Part shown: piece after piece, positions 8,554-17,043 of the stretch | Position numbering within the stretch: position 1 is the stretch's first letter | Layout of the letters: each line of letters starts with the position of its first letter | NCBI GenBank assembly: GCA_963747005.1 | Contig: CAVVDT010000004.1 | Span: forward strand, 434,001 to 498,000 | Source: CAVVDT01 sp963747005 | GTDB lineage: Bacteria; Pseudomonadota; Alphaproteobacteria; Rhizobiales; Aestuariivirgaceae | Length of the DNA: 64,000 nt | Reading direction: 5' to 3' | Made by a program: the position numbers and the translations under genes | Notes under the pieces: generated by a model | The model's input: only the letters and a program-made list of their open reading frames with translations | The model's database searches: none | Told to the model about the DNA's origin: nothing

Positions 8554-9686
8554 TAAAACGCCAACTCCATGAGTTGCAGGTAGTTTGCGGCATCGGCACG
8601 GCGCGGATTGGTCGAGTTGGTATGATCGGCTTGCGCCAGCCGCGCCGCCGCCTCGATATCGCCGCGCCCGAGACCCAGTTGACCGAGCCGCATCGGCAGG
8701 CCGAGATCGCTCGTCAGTCGTTCCACCGCCGCCGCCGCACCCCCCCGGCCGGCACTGCCCATGGCCGCCTCGATCGGTCCGTAGCGCTCGCCGACGGCGG
8801 GTTGGTTGAAGCGCAGAACGTGGGGCAGAAGGATGGCGTTCAACATGCCATGATGCAGGCGATGTCCGGGCAGGCTGCACAGGGCATTGCTCATCGATTG
8901 AACCCCGCCCTGCCCCTTCTGCGCGGCCAGCGCGCCGTTAAGCGCCGCCGCCATCATTTCACGCCGTGACTCCAGGTGACTGCCGTCGCGGGTGGCCCGA
9001 CGGATATTGGCCGCCGCCCGCCTCAACCCCTCGATGGCAATGCCGTCGGCAGGCGGATTGTAGGCGCGGGCGATATAGGTCTCGATGCACTGGGTCACCG
9101 CATCCATGCCGGTCGCAGCCGTCAATCGGGGTGGCAGGCTGAGGGTGAGAAGCGGATCGCAGATGGCGACTTTCGGCACCAGGTACGGGCTCATCATGGT
9201 CAGTTTGCGGTTATCGTCGAGTATGATGACGGCGCCGCACCCGACCTCCGAGCCCGAGCCTGCCGTGGTCGGCACCGCGATCACCGGCGGCAGGCAGTCG
9301 CGAATCCGCCGGACGCCACCTTCGATCACCATGTAGGACGCCAGTGCGCCGCCGTGGCTGGCGAGAACGGCAATGGCCTTGGCAAGGTCGATCACCGACC
9401 CGCCGCCCACCGCAATCAGGCTGTCGCAGCTCTCGTCGCGGTATTGCCGCCGGCCTGCCCGGCTGGCTGCGGCGGTCGCTTTGCCGGGGCTTGCCTCAAA
9501 GACCAGATGACTTGCGCCAGACGGCAACTCGTCCACCAGCGGCTCCAGCAATCCAGCAGCCGCCACGCCTGAGTCGGTGACAATGAGGGGACGCCGGCAA
9601 CCCAGCGCCGCACACTCGAACCGCAGCGCCTGCCCGGCCACCCCGTCGGCGAAATGAATCCGCGTCACATAGTTTATGAGGCTCAT
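8553..9686 (-). CDS. Iron-containing alcohol dehydrogenase-family protein with altered metal site
   Basis: 377 residues from the ATG at 9686. This start was chosen because MSLINYVTRIHFADGVAGQALR matches the family N-terminus; the open frame extends further upstream only through low-complexity Arg/Ser-rich sequence. The dinucleotide site is VGGGSVIDLAKA (about 93-104) and the PTTAGSGSEV loop is at 139-148. In active family members the metal is held by Asp and three His. Here the series reads D195, Q199, N267 and H279, so two of three His ligands are replaced (DAVTQC and SMSNAL where DALTHC and SLSHPL are usual). Either a metal-independent activity or loss of function is possible. It lies between the AraC regulator and the LivK-type protein. 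Confidence 0.85.
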   Translation of the reverse strand: MSLINYVTRIHFADGVAGQALRFECAALGCRRPLIVTDSGVAAAGLLEPLVDELPSGASHLVFEASPGKATAAASRAGRRQYRDESCDSLIAVGGGSVIDLAKAIAVLASHGGALASYMVIEGGVRRIRDCLPPVIAVPTTAGSGSEVGCGAVIILDDNRKLTMMSPYLVPKVAICDPLLTLSLPPRLTAATGMDAVTQCIETYIARAYNPPADGIAIEGLRRAAANIRRATRDGSHLESRREMMAAALNGALAAQKGQGGVQSMSNALCSLPGHRLHHGMLNAILLPHVLRFNQPAVGERYGPIEAAMGSAGRGGAAAAVERLTSDLGLPMRLGQLGLGRGDIEAAARLAQADHTNSTNPRRADAANYLQLMELAF

Positions 9687-9870
9687 GCCCGCATCTCGCG
9701 TGGCGACCCGGAGCGCGCTGGCTCGTCTGCCACGGCATATCGAGGCCAGGCGCCGGGTCGACATCAGGGTGGACCGGACCGATAAAAGGCTTGCGCCCGA
9801 ACGCCTGCCATAGCGCCGGGCATGGCTATGAAGGCTCAGGCCCCGCCTCTTTCGTATCATGCCCTCAACA

Positions 9871-9897
9871 GGGGTGCCGCCATCCAGGCGGCACCCC
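9871..9897 (-). terminator. Strong GC hairpin downstream of the LivK-type gene
   Basis: GGGGTGCCGCC and GGCGGCACCCC form a perfect 11-bp stem with the 5-nt loop ATCCA. It lies 21 bp past the stop codon of the binding-protein gene on the minus strand. No U-tract follows, so it is a candidate terminator or 3'-end stabiliser of the binding-protein mRNA. Confidence 0.55.
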
Positions 9898-9918
9898 CAT
9901 GTCGTCATGCAAAGCCGT

Positions 9919-11166
9919 TCAATACTTCTTGCACACCGGCACTTCGCGCCCGGGTGCCCCGATTGTCTTGAACACGGCGGGATCGATGCCGAGCGTCTGG
10001 TTCACGTTCGGAACGATCTCGACCAGCTTGTTGGTCAGCGTGCCGTTGTCGTCGACCACCTCGGTAACGAAGTTGGTGCCGATCGCCTGACGGTTCTGAT
10101 CCAGGTGGATATCGCCGTTGGGCGCATGCAGGACAAGCGTCGACAGACAGGACCTGAACGCCTTCTGGCCATCGCTCAGATCGCCATTGATCTTGTCCAG
10201 GCACTCCTTGGCCGCATTGAAGGCATTGTAGTAGCCGGTCGCCAGCAGGGACGGGCTGGGGAAGCGCTTGTCGGGCGGAAACGTGTCCTGATAAGCCTTC
10301 ACATAGGCCTGCCACTTGGGATCGTCCCAGCTATCGGCCTGCGGACCCGCGCCAGGCGTGCCGATCAGGGCTTCCTTGGCCTTGCCCTTGGAACTCAAAA
10401 CCGTGCCGTCGATCATGATGGAACCGCCGATCAGCTTGGCATCGCCGCCGGCCTGCTGGTACTGGTTGAGGAAGTTGACGGCGTCGCCGCCGCCGAGGCC
10501 GAGATAGATGGCGTCGACGTCATCGGGCAGCGCGGCGATCACCGAGCCGAAGTCCTTGGTGCCCAGCGGCACCCAGAAGCGCTGAGAGACCACGCCACCT
10601 TCGCCGCAGAACTCGGTTACCAGACCGAACACCTGGGTATAGACGAAGGAGTAGTCCTCGCCGATGGTCGCGATCTTGTGGTAGCCCTTCTTGTGGTAGA
10701 TGTACTTGCCGAGACCGGCCGACCACTGGGCGCCGTCCATGTTGAAGCGGAAGAAGTTCGGCGACGGGTTCACATAGGTGGTTCCCTGGGCGCCGGAGAT
10801 GCCGTTGATGAAGGTCACCTGCGGCTGGGTCTTGGAATAGTCGCGCATGGCGATGCCTTCCGAACCCGAAAGCGGACCGATGACAATGTCGACCTTGTCC
10901 TGTTCGACCAGCTTGCGCGCCGCCCTGAGGGCGCTGTCGGGACTGGCGTCGGTGGAACCGATGATCACCTCGATCTCCCGGCCGCCGGCCATGTTCTTCG
11001 CCTGCTTGAGCGCCGTCTGGAAACCGCGTACGCCGTCTTCACCGAGCACCGTATAGGTGCCTTCGAGCGTGGCCATGACGCCGATCTTGAGCTTGTCCGC
11101 GGCCAGGGCCGAGCCCGCCGCGAACATCGCCGCCACGGCAACCGATGTTGCAAGCCATTTGCGCAT
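9919..11166 (-). CDS. LivK-type periplasmic substrate-binding protein (Peripla_BP_6)
   Basis: 415 residues from the ATG at 11166, which has a good upstream site (GGGAGG). A longer frame to 11205 would precede the ribosome site and is not preferred. Residues 1-23 are a Sec signal peptide ending ...GSALA-ADKLK. The mature protein begins KIGVMATLEGTYTVLGEDGVRG and continues EVIIGSTDASPDSALRAARKLVEQDKVDIVIGPLSGSEG, the standard pattern of family-6 binding proteins. It probably serves the LIV system at 4349-7306, which lacks its own binding protein, although the araC and ADH-like genes lie between. The substrate is unknown. Confidence 0.88.
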   Translation of the reverse strand: MRKWLATSVAVAAMFAAGSALAADKLKIGVMATLEGTYTVLGEDGVRGFQTALKQAKNMAGGREIEVIIGSTDASPDSALRAARKLVEQDKVDIVIGPLSGSEGIAMRDYSKTQPQVTFINGISGAQGTTYVNPSPNFFRFNMDGAQWSAGLGKYIYHKKGYHKIATIGEDYSFVYTQVFGLVTEFCGEGGVVSQRFWVPLGTKDFGSVIAALPDDVDAIYLGLGGGDAVNFLNQYQQAGGDAKLIGGSIMIDGTVLSSKGKAKEALIGTPGAGPQADSWDDPKWQAYVKAYQDTFPPDKRFPSPSLLATGYYNAFNAAKECLDKINGDLSDGQKAFRSCLSTLVLHAPNGDIHLDQNRQAIGTNFVTEVVDDNGTLTNKLVEIVPNVNQTLGIDPAVFKTIGAPGREVPVCKKY

Positions 11167-11374
11167 ATCCGAAATCCTCCCAATGTGGCTCATTAATACC
11201 GCCATTCGACCCGCACATCCTGATGATCATGCGGACCCTGGGTGACTTTAGCCCAAAGACGCCCGCCTGCCTGATACCGGTGAGCGGCACCATTTATCCG
11301 AAAGTCTCTTTTTTGTGCGCATTCGGCGCCCGTGTTGCAGGCACCGACGAAGACCAGGTCGGCCGAGCCTCTCT

Positions 11375-11575
11375 CGCGCGAGCAAACATAGGGCCGCCGC
11401 CGGCCTCGATGCCGATGTCACCCCGCGCATCCTGCGCCACACCTGCGCCACATGGCGCTTGCCGGCGGCGTGGGGATCCGGATTGCGGCGGCCTTGCCGG
11501 GTTGCATCGAGGCGGATCATCGAGGCTACCTACTGGCATCATTCGCCCAAGCTTCAGGAGGCCTCCAGAGGGTAA
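11375..11575 (+). pseudogene. Tyrosine recombinase (phage-type integrase) C-terminal remnant
   Basis: The reading RAAAGLDADVTPRILRHT is the integrase box with the catalytic HxxR (LRHT), followed by CATW. Later in the same frame, IIEATYWHHSPK resembles the segment carrying the catalytic Tyr/His region (TYxHH). Between them the conserved stretch is found in another frame (LAGGVGIRIAAALPG), so at least two compensating frameshifts have occurred. The N-terminal domain is missing. It is a decayed integration scar in the 1.1-kb gap between the LivK-type gene and the GntR regulator. Confidence 0.65.
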
Positions 11576-11670
11576 GCGTCCGCTGATTGCGCAGTAGCTT
11601 TCGGCCTGGCGATTTCGATCCTGTCTTCCACCGCGACGAATGTGGAGCAAGAGGGAAGATCGTGCCGCGA

Positions 11671-12140
11671 ATGAAGGAGACGAAGCATGCGGAGGTGGAG
11701 GCTTTCTGGCGTTCGCACCTGCAAGGCCGGGCCGCAACATCCTTGCCTCGGATGCCGGTATGCCGGTGACTCACCGCTTTCGGTGCTCGAGCCGGGCCGC
11801 GGCAGGATCGTGCTCGCCGCCTGCTGGTCGCACACAAGGCGCAAGTTCTACGGCGTCCACCACGCGGCCGGCTCGCCGGCCGCCGGCGAAGCGATCCGCC
11901 GCATCGCCGGACTCTATGCGATCGAGAAGCAGATCAGGGGCAAGCCACCTTCCGAACGACTTGCCATGCATCGGGCCAAGACACGACCGCTGGTCATGGA
12001 ACTGAGGCTATGGCCGGAGGTACAATTGCCGAGTGTACCCCAAGCGGCAAGCTCGTTGAGGTGCTTCAGCGCATGGCCGATGGCTATTCCGCAAACCAAC
12101 GCGATGGCCTGCTGTCGCGGAACTGGAACGACGGAAATCC
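11671..12140 (+). mobile_element. IS66-family insertion sequence remnant (accessory orf and transposase fragments)
   Basis: Two pieces are visible. At about 11671-11730, MKETKHAEVEAFWRSHLQG resembles the start of the small IS66-type accessory protein. At about 11808-12020, LAACWSHTRRKFYGVH, GEAIRRIAGLYAIEKQIRGK and ERLAMHRAKTRPLV are the conserved C-terminal DDE-region segments of the IS66 transposase (TnpC), after which the frame is lost. No complete open frame or terminal repeats were found, so it is inactive. With the integrase remnant just upstream, this gap is a worn mobile-element landing site. Nothing else is recognisable between 12140 and 12276. Confidence 0.7.
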
Positions 12141-12276
12141 CGATAAAACTGGACGATGTGCAATGCCCACACGCTTACGAATTTGAATCTCAAACTGCAC
12201 GCTTGTTGCCGCTCGACGGGGTGGGCTATCCGCCACCTCCCCCGGCATACTGTTCCGATGGATACGCGCTCGCCGC

Positions 12277-12960
12277 TCAAACGCTCAAATAGGGTGCAAA
12301 GCGACCAAGCACACCCTCGATGTGCTTGCACAGCGCATTTTCCGAGTTGTCGGCATCGCCGCGCGCGAAGACGCTCACCAGAGCACGATGGCATTCGCCG
12401 AACTGGTTGTCGGGCACGGCCTCCTCGGCATCCTTGTATGTGAAGCGATGCACGTGGAGGGCGCAGCGATTGAGGATCGGCTCAAGGGCTGGAAAACCCG
12501 CCTGACGGAACACCGCCATGTGGAATTCCCGGTCGAGCTCGCTTCCCAAGTAATAGTCGTTGCGGGTCGTTGCCTCGTCCATTTGCTCGGTGATGGCCAA
12601 GAGCTGGTCGACGATCTTTCGACCGAACGAACCGGCGGACTGGCGGATACCCAGGCACTCGATGCGGATCCGGATGCGTGCCATCTCTGCGGCCTCGGCC
12701 ACCGAAGGCTCCGACACCATGGTGCCGCGATAGCCGCGACGGGCCACCAAACCATCATGCTCGAGCCGCATCAGCGCTTCGCGCACCGTGCCCTGGCTGC
12801 AGCCGAAGTCCTCGGCGATCTTCTGCTCGATGAGGGCATCGCCGGGTGTGAGCCTTCCGAGCAGGATCGCGCGCCGGACAGCGTGATAGGCGACATCCGC
12901 CTTTTTCGCGCCCAACAAAGAACGCCGGCTGGTGTCGATGAGTGAATTGGCCACGGACAT
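12277..12960 (-). CDS. GntR-family regulator, FadR/FCD subfamily
   Basis: 227 residues from the ATG at 12960; an in-frame TTG at 12990 would add ten residues. The N-terminal winged helix contains ILLGRLTPGDALIEQKIAEDF, CSQGTVREALMRLEHDGLV and RRGYRGTMV. The FCD ligand domain follows, with its typical metal-binding His/Asp region (FHMAVFRQAG, then HRALVSVFARGD). It is divergent from the oligopeptide transporter starting at 13130, the usual arrangement for a local repressor. The 12-bp palindrome at 12993-13004 in the shared promoter region is a candidate operator. The ligand is unknown. Confidence 0.9.
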   Translation of the reverse strand: MSVANSLIDTSRRSLLGAKKADVAYHAVRRAILLGRLTPGDALIEQKIAEDFGCSQGTVREALMRLEHDGLVARRGYRGTMVSEPSVAEAAEMARIRIRIECLGIRQSAGSFGRKIVDQLLAITEQMDEATTRNDYYLGSELDREFHMAVFRQAGFPALEPILNRCALHVHRFTYKDAEEAVPDNQFGECHRALVSVFARGDADNSENALCKHIEGVLGRFAPYLSV

Positions 12961-12992
12961 GAGGCTTGACAGTGGCGGGTTTGGGATCAAAA

Positions 12993-13004
12993 ATCAATAT
13001 TGAT
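12993..13004. promoter_or_regulatory. 12-bp palindrome between gntR-type gene and oppF-type gene
   Basis: ATCAATATTGAT is a perfect palindrome in the 169-bp divergent intergenic region, 33 bp upstream of the regulator ATG and about 125 bp upstream of the ATPase ATG, in an AT-rich island. Its placement suits autoregulation by the GntR protein. The assignment is by position and symmetry only. Confidence 0.4.
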
Positions 13005-13129
13005 AATGATAATCGAAGGGGAAGCATCAGCGTGATCCCTCGGCGTCTCAAGGCGGCGTTTGCTGATCTGGTATCGCGCCCCACAACGGGCGATGAACCG
13101 AACCTTGAGGCCTCAACGGCAGGGGCTCG

Positions 13130-14215
13130 ATGATGGCGCGCTCCGGACCCGCATCCGATGCCGCTTCTGTTCCGTTGATGGAAGTCCGTGACCTTGCGGT
13201 TCATTTTCCCGTCCTGCGCGGCGCCCTGTTCAGGCGCGTCGTCGGCCAGGTGAAGGCGGTCGATGGTGTGAGCCTTTCCATCCAACCTGGCGAAGTGCTT
13301 GGTTTGGTTGGAGAATCCGGCTGCGGCAAAACCACGATCGCGCGCTCTGTCCTCAAGCTGGTGCGGCCGACTTCAGGCCACATCCTGTTCGACGGCGAGG
13401 ATATCTGGAGCCAGGACCGGGCCCACCAGTTCGCCTATCGCCGCCGCGTGCAGGCGGTGTTCCAGGACCCCTTCTCCTCGCTCAACCCGCGCATGAAGGT
13501 ACGCGACACCATTGGCGAGCCGTTCCGTATCCACCGGCCGGAGATGACCTCGGCCTCGATCGATGCCGAGGTGAATCGCCTGCTCGATCTGTGCGGGTTG
13601 CCGCAGCGCATGGCGGCGCGCTATCCGCACGAGATGAGCGGCGGCCAGCGCCAGCGCGTCGGCATCGCCCGCGCGCTCGCCCTCAATGCCGAGATGATCG
13701 TGTGCGACGAGGCGGTCTCGGCGCTGGATGTCTCGATCCAGGCGCAGATCATCAACCTGTTGATGGATCTGAAAAAAGAGTTCGACCTCACTTACCTCTT
13801 CATCGGCCATGACCTAAGCGTGGTGAAGCATCTGTGCGACCGCGTGGCGGTCATGTACCTGGGCCATCTGGTCGAGCTTGCTGACAGTGAGATGCTGTTC
13901 GATGAACCGCTTCATCCCTATACGGGTGCCCTTCTGGCGGCCGTGCCGGTGCCCGATCCGGTGAGCGAAGCCGCCCGGCCCCACTTCGTGGTGACCGGGG
14001 AAATACCGAGCCCGCTCAATCCGCCAAGGGGATGCGTCTTTCATCCCCGCTGCCCGCTGATGAGCGATGAATGCACCGCCCGGATACCGCCGCTCATAGA
14101 GGAGCGGCCTGGCCATCACGCCGCGTGCATCCATATCGAACAGGCCCGAACAAGCCTGAACATGGGACTGAATACGAGGCCAAGTTTGTCTGAACAGCAC
14201 GAGAATCCGCTTTGA
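13130..14215 (+). CDS. Oligopeptide/dipeptide ABC transporter ATP-binding protein (OppF/DppF-like)
   Basis: 361 residues. Walker A GESGCGKTT is near residue 62, the signature is MSGGQRQRVGIARAL, and the Walker B region reads VCDEAVSALDVS, typical of OppF. The C-terminal extension has the oligopeptide-specific Cys motif CVFHPRCPLMSDEC, which in relatives binds an iron-sulfur or zinc site. It is the first gene of a rightward operon with binding protein and permeases. The partner ATPase is not beside it but inverted at 17929-18924. Substrate is probably short peptides or related compounds, given the peptide-processing-type enzymes downstream. Confidence 0.92.
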   Translation: MMARSGPASDAASVPLMEVRDLAVHFPVLRGALFRRVVGQVKAVDGVSLSIQPGEVLGLVGESGCGKTTIARSVLKLVRPTSGHILFDGEDIWSQDRAHQFAYRRRVQAVFQDPFSSLNPRMKVRDTIGEPFRIHRPEMTSASIDAEVNRLLDLCGLPQRMAARYPHEMSGGQRQRVGIARALALNAEMIVCDEAVSALDVSIQAQIINLLMDLKKEFDLTYLFIGHDLSVVKHLCDRVAVMYLGHLVELADSEMLFDEPLHPYTGALLAAVPVPDPVSEAARPHFVVTGEIPSPLNPPRGCVFHPRCPLMSDECTARIPPLIEERPGHHAACIHIEQARTSLNMGLNTRPSLSEQHENPL

Positions 14216-14245
14216 GCAATTCTAGCCAGCAAGGGAGACGGGCTT

Positions 14246-16030
14246 ATGAGTAACGCAAACCATCACCTCGATGAGACCACCCGCCAGCGCATTGAGGCGG
14301 ACTTCGACGATGCGGTTGACTTCGACCCGAAGGACCCGCTGTTCGGTCTCGACCGCTCGAGCCTCGCCGGACCGCAGCTCGCGCGGCGCACGGTGCTGCG
14401 CCTCCTGGCGGCGGCCGGCAGTCTCACCGCCTTCCACCTGATGCCGGGCGCCGTTCGCCAGGCCAAGGCTGCTTCCGGCGGCACGCTCACCGCCGGCTGG
14501 TCCGGGGTGGGCGAGATCCGTACCATCGACCCGGCACAGATCAACCAGGTGCTGGAGTTCCAGATTTCCTCCAACGTCCTCTCCGGTCTCACCCACATCA
14601 ACCCGCAGCTCATCGCCGAGGGCGACCTCGCCAAGGACTGGCAGGTCTCCGAGGACGGCACCGAATATGTCTTCAACCTGCGCGAGGGTGTGAGCTTCCA
14701 CAACGGCGATCCTTTCACCGCCGATGACGTGATCTACACCTACAACCGCTCGAAAGACCCCAAGAACTCGCTGCATAGCCGCGTGGTCGCCGATATCACC
14801 GCGATGGAGAAAATCACCGACCACAAGCTGCGCATCAAGCTCAAGGCGCCGAGCGCCTCGTTCCTGGTCAAGACGCTGGAGCGCTCCTCGGGCCGCGCGA
14901 TGACCATCGTCTCGCGCGGCGGCATCGAAAAGCTGGGCCTGCAGCAATACGGCCTGACACCGGTCGGCACCGGGCCGTTCAAGGTCACCGAGCACACGCT
15001 CGGCCAGGGGCTGACGCTGGAGCGCTTCGACAAATATTACGATCCCGAGCGGCCCAAGCTCGACAAGGTCATCATCAAGCCGATCATCGATGCCGAGCCC
15101 CTGGCGGCGGCCATCGAGGCCAATGACATCCAGCTCATCGGCGGCAACCCGATCGCGCCAGAGCTCACCGACCGCTTCACGGCAAACAGCGATCTGACGG
15201 TGAGCATCGTGCCCGGCCCCGGCTTCCAGAGCATCTGGCTCAATCCGTGGCGCGACCCTTACAAGGTGGCCGACTTCAACAAGCCTCTGGACGAGCTAAT
15301 GAAGGAAAAGGGCTTCATGGTGCGCCTCGCCATCGCCAAGGCGTTCGATCGCGACCTGTACATCAAGCAGGCCCAGTTCGGCCGCGGCACCCCCGCCTTC
15401 GGCAGCATCAACCCGGCCATGCGCTACTACTACGACCCCGAAATCGGCGAGACCTCCAACCAGCGCTTCGACCTCGATGCGGCGCGCAAGCTGTTGGCCG
15501 ATGCCGGCTATCCGAACGGTGAGGGCTTCCCCAAGCTCAAGGTCGTGTGCACCCCGTCGGCCAAGCGTGAGGTGATCGTCATCGCCAACATGTACAAGCG
15601 CAACCTCAACATCGATTTCGAGCTCGACATCAAGGACTTCCCCGTCCTCCTCGACCAGTTCGATACCATGCAGGACTGGGATATCGTACGTGTCGGCTCG
15701 GGTGGCGACTTCGATCCCGACGACGGCCTTGTCGACTGGATGGAGACGACATCGAAGTTCAACGGGCGCCGGCGCGACAAGTCGAAATTCGCCTTCGGCT
15801 ATTTCTCCGACAAGGAGGTCGATCAGCTCACCGAAAAGGAGCGCGTCACCGCCGATCCGGCCAAGCGCAAGGTGCTGGTGCAGAAGGCCAACAAGATCAC
15901 CTCCGACAAGGTGGCGAGCGTCTTCATCTTCCACCCGGCCGACATCCTGGTCTATCGCAAGAACGTCAACTTCCCGGATGAAAGCCGCATCCCCGGCCTC
16001 GTCGATCTGGACCGGACCAGCATGTCCTGA
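14246..16030 (+). CDS. Family 5 peptide-type substrate-binding protein, Tat-type signal
   Basis: 594 residues. The N-terminus is unusually long, about 45 residues before a twin-arginine motif (ARRTVLR at 46-52) and a hydrophobic stretch, with processing expected near QAKAA (72-76). This points to Tat export. The mature part shows the family-5 pattern: LTAGWSGVGEIRTIDPAQ, FNLREGVSFHNGDPFTADDV and a long C-terminal lobe. It binds the solute in the periplasm for the DppBC channel. It sits 30 bp after oppF, and an intrinsic hairpin with a T-run follows, which would let the binding protein be made in excess over the permeases. Confidence 0.92.
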   Translation: MSNANHHLDETTRQRIEADFDDAVDFDPKDPLFGLDRSSLAGPQLARRTVLRLLAAAGSLTAFHLMPGAVRQAKAASGGTLTAGWSGVGEIRTIDPAQINQVLEFQISSNVLSGLTHINPQLIAEGDLAKDWQVSEDGTEYVFNLREGVSFHNGDPFTADDVIYTYNRSKDPKNSLHSRVVADITAMEKITDHKLRIKLKAPSASFLVKTLERSSGRAMTIVSRGGIEKLGLQQYGLTPVGTGPFKVTEHTLGQGLTLERFDKYYDPERPKLDKVIIKPIIDAEPLAAAIEANDIQLIGGNPIAPELTDRFTANSDLTVSIVPGPGFQSIWLNPWRDPYKVADFNKPLDELMKEKGFMVRLAIAKAFDRDLYIKQAQFGRGTPAFGSINPAMRYYYDPEIGETSNQRFDLDAARKLLADAGYPNGEGFPKLKVVCTPSAKREVIVIANMYKRNLNIDFELDIKDFPVLLDQFDTMQDWDIVRVGSGGDFDPDDGLVDWMETTSKFNGRRRDKSKFAFGYFSDKEVDQLTEKERVTADPAKRKVLVQKANKITSDKVASVFIFHPADILVYRKNVNFPDESRIPGLVDLDRTSMS

Positions 16031-16042
16031 ACGAGGCCCGGG

Positions 16043-16085
16043 CGGGCGGGGCAATGCGGGGGCAAGCCCCGCCCGTCTTTCTTTT
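16043..16085 (+). terminator. Intrinsic terminator/attenuator between binding-protein and permease genes
   Basis: CGGGCGGGGC (16043-16052) pairs perfectly with GCCCCGCCCG (16066-16075), followed directly by TCTTTCTTTT. The strong stem plus T-rich tail is a classic rho-independent structure. It is placed so that only part of the transcripts continue into the permease genes. Confidence 0.75.
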
Positions 16086-16095
16086 GGACTGAACA

Positions 16096-17043
16096 ATGAC
16101 GCAATACCTGATCCGCCGTGCGCTTGGCGCCGTGCTCGTCATGTGGGCGGTGGCGACGCTGGTCTTCTTCATGCTGCGCGCTGTTCCCGGCGATCCGGTC
16201 GCGGCGATGCTTTTCGATGTCGGCGACGCCGCCGCCGTCGCCCAGTTGCGCGCCAAGTTCGGTCTCGATCAGCCCGTCTATATCCAGTATTTCAAGTGGT
16301 TCGTGCTGCTCTTACATGGCGACCTCGGCAACTCCATCTACGGCAGCCGCATCGCGGTGTCGCGCATCGTGCTGGAAGCCCTGCCGCGCACCCTGTCGCT
16401 GGCCTCGCTTTCCTTCCTCATCGCTGTCGTCATCGCGGTGCCGGCCGGCATCACCTCGGCGGTGCGCCGCTACAGCCGCCTCGACCACACCGTGACCGTA
16501 ATTGCCTTCCTGGGGCTTTCCATGCCCGATTTCTGGGTCGGAATCCTGCTCATCATCGTCTTTGCCAGCCACCTGCAATGGCTGCCGGCCATCGGCTATG
16601 AGCCCATGTCGCAAGGCTTCTGGCCGTGGTTCTCGCACCTGATCCTGCCGGCAATCGCCGTGGGAACCGCCTTTTCCGCCATCATCGCGCGCATGATCCG
16701 CTCTTCCATGCTGGAGGTGCTGAAGACCGAATACGTCAACGTGGCGCGCGCCAAGGGCCTGATGAAATGGCGCATCATCATGGTGCACGCCTTGCCCAAC
16801 GCCCTCATCCCGGTGGTGACCGTCCTGGGCATTGCGCTGGCGCTGCTCATGGCCGGCACCGTGGTGGTGGAGAACGTCTTTGCCATCAAGGGGCTGGGCC
16901 GCGTCCTCATCGGCGGCATCCTCAATCGCGACTATCCGGTGGTACAGGGCGCCATCCTCGTGGTATCGGCCATCTTCGTCTTCGCCAACCTCATCGTCGA
17001 CGTGCTCTATACCGTCATCGATCCGCGCATCAGGCTGGATTGA
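16096..17043 (+). CDS. Oligopeptide/dipeptide ABC transporter permease (DppB-like)
   Basis: 315 residues with six membrane segments. The N-terminal MTQYLIRRALGAVLVMWAV followed by FFMLRAVPGDPVAAM is the standard DppB opening. The EAA coupling loop reads EYVNVARAKGLMKWRIIMVHALPNAL, and the end ...VDVLYTVIDPRIRLD is typical. It overlaps the dppC start by one base (TGATG), so the two are co-translated. Confidence 0.93.
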   Translation: MTQYLIRRALGAVLVMWAVATLVFFMLRAVPGDPVAAMLFDVGDAAAVAQLRAKFGLDQPVYIQYFKWFVLLLHGDLGNSIYGSRIAVSRIVLEALPRTLSLASLSFLIAVVIAVPAGITSAVRRYSRLDHTVTVIAFLGLSMPDFWVGILLIIVFASHLQWLPAIGYEPMSQGFWPWFSHLILPAIAVGTAFSAIIARMIRSSMLEVLKTEYVNVARAKGLMKWRIIMVHALPNALIPVVTVLGIALALLMAGTVVVENVFAIKGLGRVLIGGILNRDYPVVQGAILVVSAIFVFANLIVDVLYTVIDPRIRLD

